Shown here: one piece after another, positions 1-8,395 of the stretch
How positions within the stretch are numbered: the first letter of the stretch is position 1
Layout of the letters: each line of letters starts with the position of its first letter
NCBI GenBank assembly: GCA_963663285.2
Contig: CAXXNI010000004.1
Location: forward strand, 930,001-994,000
DNA: 64,000 nt
Direction: 5' to 3'
From: CAXXOK01 sp963663285
GTDB lineage: Bacteria > Bacillota > Clostridia > Christensenellales > Aristaeellaceae
Notes under the pieces: model-generated
Told to the model about the DNA's origin: nothing
What the model saw: the letters and a program-made list of their open reading frames with translations, nothing else
The model's database searches: none
Made by a program: the position numbers and the translations under genes

Positions 1-860
1 CTGATGCCCTCGCCATCGTTTTGAATGGTAAAGCGAACAGTATCACCGTCCGCATGCAGGGAGATGGCAATGCGCTTTTTCGGCGGCGTAAACTTGACGG
101 CGTTATCAATGAGATTGACCCATATCTGGTTGAGCAGTTCCCGGTTGCCAACATAGGTTATTTCGTCCAGCTCAATGGAAAGCTCCTGCTGCTTCTGCTC
201 CCACTGCCGGGCGAGCAGCACAATGCACTGGCGGATTTGCTCCGTCAGATTAAAGCGCGTCTGGTCGGTCAGAATCGTCAGGTTTTCCACTTTGGACAGG
301 TTGAGCACATGGGTAGCCAGTGCGGAAAGCCTTGTGGATTCGCTGATGATAATATCCAGGTATTCGTTGCGCTGCGTGGGGGTGATATCGTCATTTTTGA
401 GAATTTCAGCAAACCCCTTAATGGAAACGATGGGGGTTTTGAATTCGTGCGAAAAATTGTTGATAAAATCCGTGCGCAGCACCTCAATACTGCCCAGCTC
501 CTGCGCCATGCGGTTAAAGCTGTCGGCCAGCGCCTTCAGCTCAGGCGGGTTGGCAATGGCAAGCCGCGTGGAAAAATCGCCTTTCGCCAGCGTATCGGTC
601 GCCTGTATGATCCGGCGGATTGGTTTGAGGGGAAACCGGCTCATGAAAAACGATACCACGGTGCCGATAATTAAACTGATGACGATAAAAATGAGAATCG
701 GTATATGGATGCCGTGCAGCGCGATTTTGGTAATAAAGCCTGTGCGCTCCACTAGGATAAACAAAAGCGACATAATGACGGAGGTCACCAGTAATATCAT
801 AAAAACGATCAGGGAAAATTGCAGCGACAGCCTTAGCCGATTGTAGCGAAAATGCTTCAT
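1..860 (-). CDS. Sensor histidine kinase, C-terminus cut by window edge
   Basis: Membrane sensor kinase that would phosphorylate the response regulator encoded just upstream. Reading down from the ATG at 860, the protein has two hydrophobic segments (about residues 13-37 and 50-73), a HAMP-like linker, a HisKA dimerisation helix with the phospho-acceptor histidine at about residue 138 (motif FSHEFKTPI), and the start of the ATPase domain with an N-box (NQIWVNLIDNAVKFTP). The reading frame is open to base 1, so the G boxes lie outside the window. The short stretch between the membrane segments suggests a kinase that senses signals in or near the membrane. Its ATG overlaps the regulator stop by four bases, so the two are translationally coupled. 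The divergent MacAB-like exporter is the likely target, a layout known for antimicrobial-peptide response systems. Confidence 0.93.
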   Translation of the reverse strand, partial: MKHFRYNRLRLSLQFSLIVFMILLVTSVIMSLLFILVERTGFITKIALHGIHIPILIFIVISLIIGTVVSFFMSRFPLKPIRRIIQATDTLAKGDFSTRLAIANPPELKALADSFNRMAQELGSIEVLRTDFINNFSHEFKTPIVSIKGFAEILKNDDITPTQRNEYLDIIISESTRLSALATHVLNLSKVENLTILTDQTRFNLTEQIRQCIVLLARQWEQKQQELSIELDEITYVGNRELLNQIWVNLIDNAVKFTPPKKRIAISLHADGDTVRFTIQNDGEGI

Positions 861-1531
861 ACTTTTTTTACCGCCTTATACCCCAGCCCGCGCACAGCGA
901 CCAGCTCAAATTCGGGATAGTGCTCAAACCGCCTGCGCAGGCGGTTGATGTGCGCGTTTACAGTCGTATCCCCGCTTTCGGATTCCATACCCCATATTTC
1001 GTCCATCAGCTGCAAGCGCGTAAAAATTTTATCCGGGTAGGAAAGCAGCTTATATAATAGATAAAATTCCTTGGGCGGCAGCGTTTGTTTTTCCTCGCCG
1101 CGCACAACGGTGAGCGTGTCAAAGAACAGCGCAACCTCGCCGATGGACAGCTTACGCTCGTGGATAATCTGCGAGCGCCGCAGCAGCGCGCGGATACGCA
1201 GCAGCATCTCCTCCATATCAACGGGTTTGATCATATAATCATCCGTACCCGCCAGAAACCCGCGCTTCATATCCTCCGGCAGCTGCTTGGCGGTCACCAT
1301 GAGAATCGGCAGGGTGTAATTGGCCGCGCGCAGCTCGCGTGTAAGCTGGTAACCATCCATGCCGGGCATCATAATATCCAGTATGATCAGGTCGATGTGC
1401 TCACGGTCCAGCACGGCGAGCGCCGCAATGCCGTTTTCGGCGGTGGTTACGGTATACTCCGCGCGTTTCAGTACGGCTTCCATCAGCTTGCGTGCGTTTG
1501 CGTCATCCTCCACAACCATCAGGTGGAACAT
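857..1531 (-). CDS. OmpR/PhoB-family response regulator
   Basis: DNA-binding response regulator of 224 residues. The N-terminal receiver domain shows the acidic pair EDD at 8-10, the phospho-acceptor Asp52 in LDIMMPG, and the conserved Lys in the IKP motif near 103. The C-terminal winged helix (about 130-224) ends with the RRRF...VRGLGYK pattern of OmpR-type regulators. I place the start at 1531, where an AAGGGGGG ribosome site lies just upstream; the frame is open further upstream but without support. The histidine kinase overlaps its stop by four bases. A -10 box sits at 1554-1559 with a poor -35 and an inverted repeat behind it, which fits an activated or autoregulated promoter shared with the divergent exporter genes. 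Confidence 0.95.
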   Translation of the reverse strand: MFHLMVVEDDANARKLMEAVLKRAEYTVTTAENGIAALAVLDREHIDLIILDIMMPGMDGYQLTRELRAANYTLPILMVTAKQLPEDMKRGFLAGTDDYMIKPVDMEEMLLRIRALLRRSQIIHERKLSIGEVALFFDTLTVVRGEEKQTLPPKEFYLLYKLLSYPDKIFTRLQLMDEIWGMESESGDTTVNAHINRLRRRFEHYPEFELVAVRGLGYKAVKKV

Positions 1532-1553
1532 CGGCACACCCCCCTTTTGGTTT

Positions 1554-1624
1554 ATTATAGCATGGCAGATGAAGTGAACATGAACTGTATAGTTTCTTTT
1601 CAGTTCATCTTTTCCGGGTATAGT
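1554..1624. promoter_or_regulatory. Divergent control region of two-component system and exporter
   Basis: On the minus strand a perfect TATAAT (complement of 1554-1559) precedes the regulator gene, but no good -35 lies 17 bases upstream. On the plus strand a TATAGT at 1619-1624 has a weak TTTTCA 16 bases upstream. Between them is an exact inverted repeat, ATGAACTG (1580-1587) and CAGTTCAT (1601-1608), with 13 bases between the arms. The weak -35 elements and the central dyad suggest that the response regulator binds here and activates both directions. This is inference from sequence layout. Confidence 0.5.
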
Positions 1625-1755
1625 ACTTGTGATGGCGCCGCGACGCCTGTGGCTGTTTGTAGCCGCATGGGTGTATACTATATGCGTGGCTGTGCCCGCC
1701 GCCAAGACGGGACCATCGCTTGTATTGTTGTTGATTAATAGGAGGGTTTCAAGTC

Positions 1756-3306
1756 ATGGCCGGAAGAAAGAAGAAAAGAACAGGGCTGTGGGTGCTTTTC
1801 ATTGTAGCAGCGCTATTGATTGCCGCGTTTTTCCTGGTACCCCGGATATTAGCGGGCCGGTTAGCCGACACGCAAAACATGGTATCCAGCTATACGGTAG
1901 GGCGCGGGGATGTGGAAGTAACCATTACCAGCAGCGGCTCGCTGGAGGCGGAGGACACACAGGATGTGGATCTGCCCGTGGGCATAGAGGTAGATACAGT
2001 TTTTAGTAAAGCCGGCGATGTTGTGCGAGCCGGAGACGTATTGGCGACGCTGAATACCACGTCGCTGCAAAACCGTGCGGCGGAACTGTCCGCTGATTTA
2101 GCCTCGCTGGACCGCCAGCTGGGTAGCCGGAAAACCAGCAGCACCATTAAAACATCGGTCAAGGGACGGGTGAAGTACCTGCCCGTGGCTGTGGATGAAG
2201 ATGTGATTGAGGCGGTTAACCGCTACGGAGCGCTGGCGATTCTCTCCACCGACGGGCTGATGCAGGTGGAGGTACAAACCGACGCCGCGCTTGCCTTGAA
2301 TGGAGAAGTGACCGTGCAGTGGGACGGCGGCAGCGAGACCGGCACGGTGGTAAGCAAGCTGGAGAATGGCTATATGATTACGTTTGACGATACCGATGCG
2401 CCGTACCTCGGCACTGCGGAAGTGTACAGTGATAAAACCCTGATCGGAACGGGCACAATGCAGCTGCACGCGCCGCTTGCGATTTTCGGCAACGGCGGCA
2501 CCATCGAGAAAATCCACGTGAAAATGGACGCACGGGTGTATTCCGGCGGTACGCTCTTTACACTGGATAACGAACCGGCGACCGACAGCTACCGCCAGAC
2601 GCTGGCCGACCGGGTAGATAAGGCGGAACAGCTGCAAACCATATTGATGTACCAGAACAGCCCGAACGTAATTGCGCCTGTGGACGGCGTAATCAGCGAG
2701 GTTTCGATTACCGAAGGCAAAGAAACCACCGCAGAGGGAGAAGCGACGGAAATGACTGCCTTTACGCTGGGTACGGGCGGCGCGGTGAAGATGACGGTGG
2801 ATGTGGACGAACTGGATATTAACAGCATTGCCGTTGGGCAAACGGCCGCCGTTACGCTGGATGCCTTTTCGACGGAGACCTTTACCGCGACCGTCACCCG
2901 CATTTCCCACATCGGGGAAGAAAGCGGAAGCATCACCGTGTATAAGGTGGATTTGCTGCTGGATTACGATGACCGCCTGATGGACGGGATGAACGGCAGC
3001 GCCGTGATTATGACCGACAGCGTACAAAACGTGATTGTAATTCCTCTGGGAGCCGTGCATGAGGATGCTGGCGGTTCGTACGTGTATGTGCTGGACGCCA
3101 GCGATATGCAGGGGAAAACCTATATTAGCACCGGCCTTTCGGACGGCAACAACGCGGAAGTGACGCAGGGCTTGAACGAAGGGGACCGCATCGTGTACAG
3201 CGCCGCTTCGCTGCTGGACGGCATCACCAGCGTCAGCTACGGCGGAGGCGGCATCATGCGCCGGAACACTTCTTTTTCCAATACGGAAGGGGCAGGCAAT
3301 GAGTAA
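1756..3306 (+). CDS. HlyD/MacA-type efflux adaptor protein
   Basis: Membrane-fusion (adaptor) subunit of a MacAB-like ABC exporter, 516 residues. An N-terminal uncleaved membrane anchor (about 10-32) follows a basic stretch. The extracytoplasmic part contains a first half-lipoyl segment (about 60-100, SKAGDVVRAGDVLATL), a second lipoyl-like piece (VIAPVDGVISEVSI, near 312), and a beta-barrel and C-terminal domain (VIVIPLGAVHED). The region at about 135-270 is larger than in the usual 350-450 residue family members and holds a duplicated barrel-like segment. The start at 1756 has an AGGAGGG site six to ten bases upstream. The stop overlaps the ATPase start by eight bases. No outer-membrane channel gene is present, as expected for the Gram-positive version of this system. 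Confidence 0.9.
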   Translation: MAGRKKKRTGLWVLFIVAALLIAAFFLVPRILAGRLADTQNMVSSYTVGRGDVEVTITSSGSLEAEDTQDVDLPVGIEVDTVFSKAGDVVRAGDVLATLNTTSLQNRAAELSADLASLDRQLGSRKTSSTIKTSVKGRVKYLPVAVDEDVIEAVNRYGALAILSTDGLMQVEVQTDAALALNGEVTVQWDGGSETGTVVSKLENGYMITFDDTDAPYLGTAEVYSDKTLIGTGTMQLHAPLAIFGNGGTIEKIHVKMDARVYSGGTLFTLDNEPATDSYRQTLADRVDKAEQLQTILMYQNSPNVIAPVDGVISEVSITEGKETTAEGEATEMTAFTLGTGGAVKMTVDVDELDINSIAVGQTAAVTLDAFSTETFTATVTRISHIGEESGSITVYKVDLLLDYDDRLMDGMNGSAVIMTDSVQNVIVIPLGAVHEDAGGSYVYVLDASDMQGKTYISTGLSDGNNAEVTQGLNEGDRIVYSAASLLDGITSVSYGGGGIMRRNTSFSNTEGAGNE

Positions 3307-4027
3307 CCAGCAAAAGCCGATCATTGTAATGAACAACATTACAAAAACGTATCAGATCGGCGGCGAGGAAATACACGCGCTGGATCATGCCAGTTTGCAA
3401 ATCCGCGCGGGCGAGTTCGTATCCATCATCGGCCCCAGCGGCAGCGGAAAATCCACGTTGATGAACATCATCGGCTGTTTGGATGTGGCCGACAGCGGAC
3501 AGTATCTGCTGGATGGGCAGCCGATAGAAAAATATTCGGACGACGAACTGGCCAAAATCCGTAACCGAAAGATCGGGTTTATTTTCCAGAGCTTCAACCT
3601 GCTCTCCCGTATGAGTGCGCTGGAAAACGTGGAACTGCCGCTGATTTATCAGGGCATCGGCATGAGCGAGCGCAAGGAGCGTGCTATGGCGGCGCTGGAG
3701 CACGTGGGGCTTACCTCGCGCGCCAGGCATAAGCCTACGGAGCTGTCCGGCGGACAGCAGCAGCGCGTGGCGGTGGCGCGGGCATTGGCGACACGGCCGA
3801 GTTTGCTACTGGCGGATGAACCGACCGGCAACCTGGACTCGCACACCGGCGAGGAGATTATGCGGCTGTTTCAGGAACTGCACACTGCCGGCAACACCAT
3901 TGTGCTGATCACCCATGACGAAAAAATTGCCCGGCAAGCCGGACGGAGCATCCGCATTATGGACGGGCGCGTAAGCGACTGCGGGGAAGTATGCGTTCCG
4001 GTGGCGAAAGAAGGTGAGGCCGGATGA
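3299..4027 (+). CDS. MacB/LolD-type ABC transporter ATPase
   Basis: ATP-binding subunit, 242 residues, of the LolD/MacB class that pairs with FtsX-type permeases. Walker A GPSGSGKST lies at 45-53, a Q-loop at FIFQSFNLL, the signature LSGGQQQR near 149-156, and Walker B LLLADEPTGNLDS near 167-179, where the DEPTGNLDS form is typical of this class. The gene overlaps both neighbours by a few bases, so adaptor, ATPase and permease are translated as one unit. By family knowledge such complexes export peptides or antibiotics, or act on membrane-inserted substrates by mechanotransmission. The divergent two-component genes suggest induction by a cell-envelope signal. Confidence 0.95.
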   Translation: MSNQQKPIIVMNNITKTYQIGGEEIHALDHASLQIRAGEFVSIIGPSGSGKSTLMNIIGCLDVADSGQYLLDGQPIEKYSDDELAKIRNRKIGFIFQSFNLLSRMSALENVELPLIYQGIGMSERKERAMAALEHVGLTSRARHKPTELSGGQQQRVAVARALATRPSLLLADEPTGNLDSHTGEEIMRLFQELHTAGNTIVLITHDEKIARQAGRSIRIMDGRVSDCGEVCVPVAKEGEAG

Positions 4028-5193
4028 TTTTTCAATCGATGAAAATGGCGTGGGAAGCGATTATCTCCAATAAAATGCGTTCGTTTTTAACGATGCTGGG
4101 CATCATCATCGGTGTTACGGCGCTGGTGGTGCTGGTCTCGCTGATTAACGGCGCTACGGGGGCTGTGACCAGCGAGGTGGAAGCGCTGGGCAACGATATG
4201 CTGACGGTTTCCATACAGGACGATAAAGGTGCGCCCCTGCGGCTGAACGATCTTAATGCGTTTACGCAGGACGAGAGCATTGCGCAGGCCGCCCCTTCCG
4301 GTTCCATGTCCGCGACGGCCAAATACCTGAGCAACGATCTGGATGTAAGCGTATATGGTGTTACGCCGGCGTATTACGATATACAGGGGCTGGATTTGGG
4401 GGAGGGACGGTTTTTAAAAACCGCCGATATCGACAACCGCACGTATGTGGCGATTCTATCCTATAAAACGGCGCAGGAACTGTTTAACGAGGATTATGTG
4501 ATCGGCAAAAGCTTTGTCATCGACGGGCGCTCCTTTGCGGTGGTCGGCGTGCTGGCGGAGGAGGAATCGATTATGTCCTCCATGCTGGGCGGTTACTCCA
4601 TTTACGTACCTTTCTCGGTAGAAAGCCGCATGGCGGGACGGCCGTACATTACGTCATTCGTCCTTTCGGCAACCGGGGATACCGACGTGGCGGAAACCGC
4701 GCTGAACGAGGCGCTGCTGAGCCGCTACCAGCAGGATGAGGACGCATTCCGGATCATGAATATGTCCAGCATCTCCGACGCGATGAGCACCATCACCGGC
4801 ACGCTGTCGCTATTGCTGGGCGGCATCGCGGCGATATCGCTCCTAGTCGGCGGAATCGGCATTATGAATATAATGCTGGTCTCGGTAACCGAGCGCACCC
4901 GTGAAATCGGCATCCGTAAGGCAATCGGCGCGGGACACCGCAGCATCATGGCGCAGTTTTTAATAGAAGCGCTGATGGTCAGTCTGATGGGCTGCGCCTT
5001 CGGGCTGCTGCTTTCCTGGGCGATCCTGAAACTGATTACGGTTATTGCGGGATCGATCACCTTTACCATGTCGGGCGGCGTGGTGATCCTGGCGGTAGCG
5101 TTCTCCTCGGCCATCGGGTTGATCTTTGGCCTTTATCCGGCCAATAAGGCAGCAAAAAAGCACCCCATCGAGGCGCTGCGGTACGACGGCTAA
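4024..5193 (+). CDS. MacB/FtsX-type ABC transporter permease
   Basis: Permease subunit, 389 residues, with the MacB topology. One transmembrane helix near the N-terminus (about 18-42, FLTMLGIIIGVTALVVL) is followed by a large extracytoplasmic MacB core domain (about 45-255) and three C-terminal membrane helices (about 265-290, 320-345, 350-375). The cytoplasmic coupling segment RTREIGIRKAIGAG is characteristic of FtsX-like permeases, as is the end PANKAAKKHPIEALRYDG. The start overlaps the ATPase stop (ATGA). A strong terminator lies 30 bases after the stop. Substrate unknown. Confidence 0.95.
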   Translation: MIFQSMKMAWEAIISNKMRSFLTMLGIIIGVTALVVLVSLINGATGAVTSEVEALGNDMLTVSIQDDKGAPLRLNDLNAFTQDESIAQAAPSGSMSATAKYLSNDLDVSVYGVTPAYYDIQGLDLGEGRFLKTADIDNRTYVAILSYKTAQELFNEDYVIGKSFVIDGRSFAVVGVLAEEESIMSSMLGGYSIYVPFSVESRMAGRPYITSFVLSATGDTDVAETALNEALLSRYQQDEDAFRIMNMSSISDAMSTITGTLSLLLGGIAAISLLVGGIGIMNIMLVSVTERTREIGIRKAIGAGHRSIMAQFLIEALMVSLMGCAFGLLLSWAILKLITVIAGSITFTMSGGVVILAVAFSSAIGLIFGLYPANKAAKKHPIEALRYDG

Positions 5194-5222
5194 AGCCGCA
5201 AGGCTTTTCCCGTTTTTACATA

Positions 5223-5278
5223 GCGGCGGATGGACGTACTTCCCAATCGGGAGGCGTCCATCCGCCGCATTTTTATTT
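5223..5278 (+). terminator. Terminator of the MacAB-like operon
   Basis: A 14-bp perfect stem (GCGGCGGATGGACG at 5223-5236 with its complement at 5255-5268) is followed by ATTTTTATTT. The apical part can pair further (TCCC with GGGA). The T-rich tail runs into the stop codon of the convergent GntR gene, so the element probably serves both directions. Confidence 0.9.
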
Positions 5279-6055
5279 GTGCTCTTCCCAATCGCTTGCG
5301 CCGGGAGCAGGATCGTTAGCGGATTGCGGCAGGTAGATAATGTACCGGCTGCCCGCGATGTTGGAACGTTCTATATATAACGGTGTTCCATTCTGCTCGG
5401 TAATGTGCGCCACCCGGTAAAATACAGGGCTTCCGACGGGAATTTGCAAATTTTGCGCCATTTCGGCGGACGCTGTGGAAATTTCCAGCGTGCGGCGGCA
5501 ATCGATCGCCGGGATGATGCCGTGCTCTTTCAACAGCGGAAACAGCGGCTGTTCCAGCGATTCTTCCAATAAGAAACGGAAACGATCGTTAAGGGGATAG
5601 AAGTTATTTTCCTTCATAATCGGCAGATTGTCCGCCGATAGGACGCGGCTGGTGAAAATCAGCTTATCGTTATCGGAAAGCCGTAAAAACTCCCGCTCGT
5701 CCGGACGCGCCTCCACAATGCTCAGCTGCAGCAGTTTGTAGGACGGCACAAAACCCTGCTCCTCGCAGGATACGCTAAACCCCTCCACACCTGAGTACAT
5801 ACGGCGGATTTTCGGCTTTTGCACATAGGTGCCCAAACCCTGCCGTTTCATCAGGTAGCCTTCCGTGCACAGGTCGGCAATTGCGCGCCGCACGGTAATC
5901 CGGCTAACGTTATACTCCTCAATCAGCTCTTTTTCCCCAGCGATGCGCATCCCCTGCGTGTATTCGTTGCGGGAGATTTTATTTTTAATGTCTTCTTTGA
6001 TCTGCTGGTATAAGGGCAATGCGTTGGTTTTCATGTTATTTTCGTGGCTTGCCAA
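5273..6055 (-). CDS. GntR-family regulator with UTRA sensor domain
   Basis: Transcription regulator of the HutC/FarR branch, about 260 residues. The N-terminal winged helix (LPLYQQIKEDIKNKI, then VSRITVRRAIADLCTEGYL) is followed by a UTRA effector-binding domain (about 90-255) that ends with the typical RVAHITEQNGTPLYIERSNI strand pattern. I chose the TTG at 6055, which has AAGGAG ten bases upstream; the ATG at 6034 is the main alternative and lacks its own ribosome site. It is divergent from the sugar operon at 6222 and is its likely repressor. UTRA regulators of this type usually respond to a phosphorylated sugar or sugar derivative. FrlR of the fructosamine operon belongs to the same group, which fits the operon content. 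Confidence 0.92.
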   Translation of the reverse strand: MASHENNMKTNALPLYQQIKEDIKNKISRNEYTQGMRIAGEKELIEEYNVSRITVRRAIADLCTEGYLMKRQGLGTYVQKPKIRRMYSGVEGFSVSCEEQGFVPSYKLLQLSIVEARPDEREFLRLSDNDKLIFTSRVLSADNLPIMKENNFYPLNDRFRFLLEESLEQPLFPLLKEHGIIPAIDCRRTLEISTASAEMAQNLQIPVGSPVFYRVAHITEQNGTPLYIERSNIAGSRYIIYLPQSANDPAPGASDWEEHK

Positions 6056-6098
6056 AATAACACAACTCCTTTGGCTAATGGTTAATGTTTCCTTTATC

Positions 6099-6126
6099 AT
6101 CATACCATAAAAAAAAACAGAATCAA
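6099..6126 (-). promoter_or_regulatory. Promoter of the GntR gene
   Basis: On the minus strand TTGATT (complement of 6121-6126) is followed after 16 bases by TATGAT (complement of 6099-6104). It lies next to the operator of the divergent sugar operon, so the regulator may control its own synthesis. Confidence 0.55.
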
Positions 6127-6129
6127 TAC

Positions 6130-6171
6130 TTGCGTCATGACATGTTATACGTTATAATACGACTATAACAT
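6130..6171 (+). promoter_or_regulatory. Promoter and probable operator of the sugar operon
   Basis: TTGCGT at 6130-6135 and TATAAT at 6153-6158 are 17 bases apart. A perfect inverted repeat, ATGTTATA at 6142-6149 and TATAACAT at 6164-6171, encloses the -10 box with 14 bases between arms, and an 8-bp palindrome GTCATGAC covers 6134-6141. A repressor bound to either dyad would block the promoter. The divergent GntR/UTRA protein is the obvious candidate. Confidence 0.6.
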
Positions 6172-6221
6172 CTATCCTATATTCTCACAATGACGTAAGA
6201 ATACCGTGCGGAGGCGAGTCT

Positions 6222-7169
6222 ATGTCCCTGCAAAGAATGCTGGGTATTGATATTGGCGGAACCAAAATTGCCCTTGCGCTGGTCGCGGAAGATGGCACCC
6301 TGCTGCGGCAGGAGCGGTATGCATCCCAAATGGCGCCGGGTGAAGATTTTGTGCAAAAGCTTTGCGCGCATATCGATCATCTGCTGGCCGGGGAAATTCC
6401 AGGGGGTATCGGCATTGGCATCAAAGGGCTGGTTGCGGTCGATCACCGCACCATCATCCATTCTTCGGTGCTGGAAAATATGATGCCGCTGGATTTATGC
6501 GGAGCGATGGGCAAGCGCTACGGCATCCCCTGCTATTTGGATAATGATGTGCATGCCGCCGCCACGGCGGAATTGTATTTCGGCCGCGGACGGGCAATAC
6601 GGGATTTTACGTATGTCAATCTGGGTACGGGGCTGGCGGTAGGTGTTGTAGCCGGTGGCCAGCTGGTGTGCGGTACGCATAACATGGCGGGCGAATGGGG
6701 AACGAGCATTGACCTTCGCTTTTTATGCGGCGAGGAATACCAGTTGGAAACGCTGGTGTCCGGCGGGGGATTGGTAAGCGAAGCGCAGCGGCTGCTGCCG
6801 TCGTACCCGGCGGGTATGCTGGCGGGGCGGATGCTGGATGGCGAAACCATTACCGGTAAAACAGTGCTGGATGCGCACCGTACGGGGGATGAACTGGCTG
6901 CGGTGGTGGTCGATCATTTTTTAGAAGCGTTATCCCGTACGCTGGTTAACCTGACGCTGCTGCTGGATCCGGCTATGTTTGTACTGGGCGGGGGAACGGT
7001 GAGCGACGGTTACCTGCTGCCGCTGATTAGGCGGCGGATGGAGCAGCGGTACCGTATTTTACAGCTGGATCAGTGGGTAACGCCGATTGCGCTCACGGCA
7101 CTCGGCGCAGATGATGTGGGGGTGCTTGGCGCCGCCAGTATCTGCCTGAATGCCATGGACATGAAATAA
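6222..7169 (+). CDS. ROK-family protein (probable sugar kinase)
   Basis: ROK-fold protein of 315 residues, the size of a stand-alone kinase with no N-terminal helix-turn-helix. The phosphate-binding motif GIDIGGTKIALAL sits at 8-20, the catalytic Asp in CYLDNDVHAAA, and the second phosphate loop in VNLGTGLAVGVV. The usual ROK zinc motif (CxCGxxGC) is degenerate: the equivalent stretch after HNMAGEWG keeps only one cysteine (FLCGEEYQLE). It is the first gene of the sugar operon, under a predicted promoter/operator, with the SIS gene 17 bases downstream. It probably phosphorylates the imported sugar or a breakdown product; the operon has a second kinase of the PfkB type, so the two may act at different steps. 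Confidence 0.88.
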   Translation: MSLQRMLGIDIGGTKIALALVAEDGTLLRQERYASQMAPGEDFVQKLCAHIDHLLAGEIPGGIGIGIKGLVAVDHRTIIHSSVLENMMPLDLCGAMGKRYGIPCYLDNDVHAAATAELYFGRGRAIRDFTYVNLGTGLAVGVVAGGQLVCGTHNMAGEWGTSIDLRFLCGEEYQLETLVSGGGLVSEAQRLLPSYPAGMLAGRMLDGETITGKTVLDAHRTGDELAAVVVDHFLEALSRTLVNLTLLLDPAMFVLGGGTVSDGYLLPLIRRRMEQRYRILQLDQWVTPIALTALGADDVGVLGAASICLNAMDMK

Positions 7170-7186
7170 AGGAAGGACGGGTACAA

Positions 7187-8344
7187 ATGGATAAAGTGGA
7201 AATAGAAAAACGGAACCGTGCATTACTGGATTTAATGCTTTCTGCGGCACAGCCGGCGGTATGGCAGCAAAACAAGGCGCTGATTGCGCAAAGCTTGCAG
7301 GCAATCGACGGCGCTTTGTTTGCGGATGTGGATACGGCATTTTTAGTTGGGCAGGGGACGTCCTACGCGACGGCCTGCAATGCCGAAACCTACCTCAGCC
7401 GTTTGGGCGGCCTGAGCGCCCGCGCGGTAACGGCGTTTGAATTCAGCCGTTACACGCAGGATTATTTAAAGCGCCCGGCGCAGACGGTGGTCATCGGCAT
7501 CAGCTGCAGCGGTAATACCGTAAGCGTTGTTAAAGCGCTGGAAGCGGCGCGTGCGGCAGGCGCACTGACGGTTTGCCTCTCCGGCGAAGGTGAACTGGAC
7601 GGCGCCAAGGCGGCGGCGTGCCGGATCATTACGGACTGTGCCATTGAAAAGCGTACCGAATCGGCGCACCCGTATTCCATTTCTCACCTGTTTTTGCTGG
7701 AAGGTGCTTACCGTCTGGCGCTGCTTATCGGCCTTACGCGCGGCACGATGACGCAGGAGCAGCAGGGCGAATGGCTTTCACGCCTTTCGCAGGCGCAGGC
7801 AGCCATGAAGGATCTGCCTGCTTTGTATGAGCGCATCGGCGCCATCAACCGCGAAATTCTGGCTAAGGGCGGCGATAAATACGTTGTGCTGGGCAGCGGC
7901 CCCAACTACGGCACAATGGTTGAAGGCGCGCTGAAAATTTGCGAATTCAGCTGGAAACTGGGCGCGGGCGAAGAACTGGAGGATTTTGCACACGGACGCT
8001 TCCGCGAGCTGGACACCAAAACCCCCTTGCTCATCATCTCCCCGGACGGCCCGGCCTGCCCCAAAACCATGGACGTACTTGCCGCCTGCACGGTGGCGCA
8101 CTCCACGTCGGTTATTTTAACCGATGCGCCGACGGTGGCTATGAAGAAACTTTCTACTTATATTGTGGATATGCCCAAGTTGCATGAATACCTCACCCCG
8201 TTTTACTATGTTTTCGCCCTTTGGTTCTACGGCTACCACACCAAGGCGGACGCGGGCGAACTGGTCGGCGAGGCGCGCTACGGCTTATATGCGACGGATG
8301 TAAACTTTGAGGCTCACTTTGACGCGGACGGTAACCGGTGCTGA
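7187..8344 (+). CDS. Double-SIS-domain sugar isomerase/deglycase
   Basis: Cytosolic protein of 385 residues with two SIS domains, like the isomerase half of GlmS, AgaS, and the FrlB deglycase. SIS 1 has the sugar-phosphate loop GQGTSYATACN near 56 and the ISCSGNT loop near 107. SIS 2 has GSGPNYGTMVEGALK near 228 and the catalytic-site helix GAGEELEDFAHGRF. Family members interconvert or deaminate amino-sugar phosphates, or cleave a fructosamine phosphate into glucose 6-phosphate and an amine. Its place ahead of an SBP and two permeases, with a PfkB kinase at the operon end, matches the frlB position in frlBONMD. I infer a deglycase or deaminase role; the exact substrate cannot be read from sequence. 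Confidence 0.85.
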   Translation: MDKVEIEKRNRALLDLMLSAAQPAVWQQNKALIAQSLQAIDGALFADVDTAFLVGQGTSYATACNAETYLSRLGGLSARAVTAFEFSRYTQDYLKRPAQTVVIGISCSGNTVSVVKALEAARAAGALTVCLSGEGELDGAKAAACRIITDCAIEKRTESAHPYSISHLFLLEGAYRLALLIGLTRGTMTQEQQGEWLSRLSQAQAAMKDLPALYERIGAINREILAKGGDKYVVLGSGPNYGTMVEGALKICEFSWKLGAGEELEDFAHGRFRELDTKTPLLIISPDGPACPKTMDVLAACTVAHSTSVILTDAPTVAMKKLSTYIVDMPKLHEYLTPFYYVFALWFYGYHTKADAGELVGEARYGLYATDVNFEAHFDADGNRC

Positions 8345-8395
8345 ACGCGTTAAGTAGTCAATATATGGTTTCTATAAGAAGAAGGAGGTACCACG

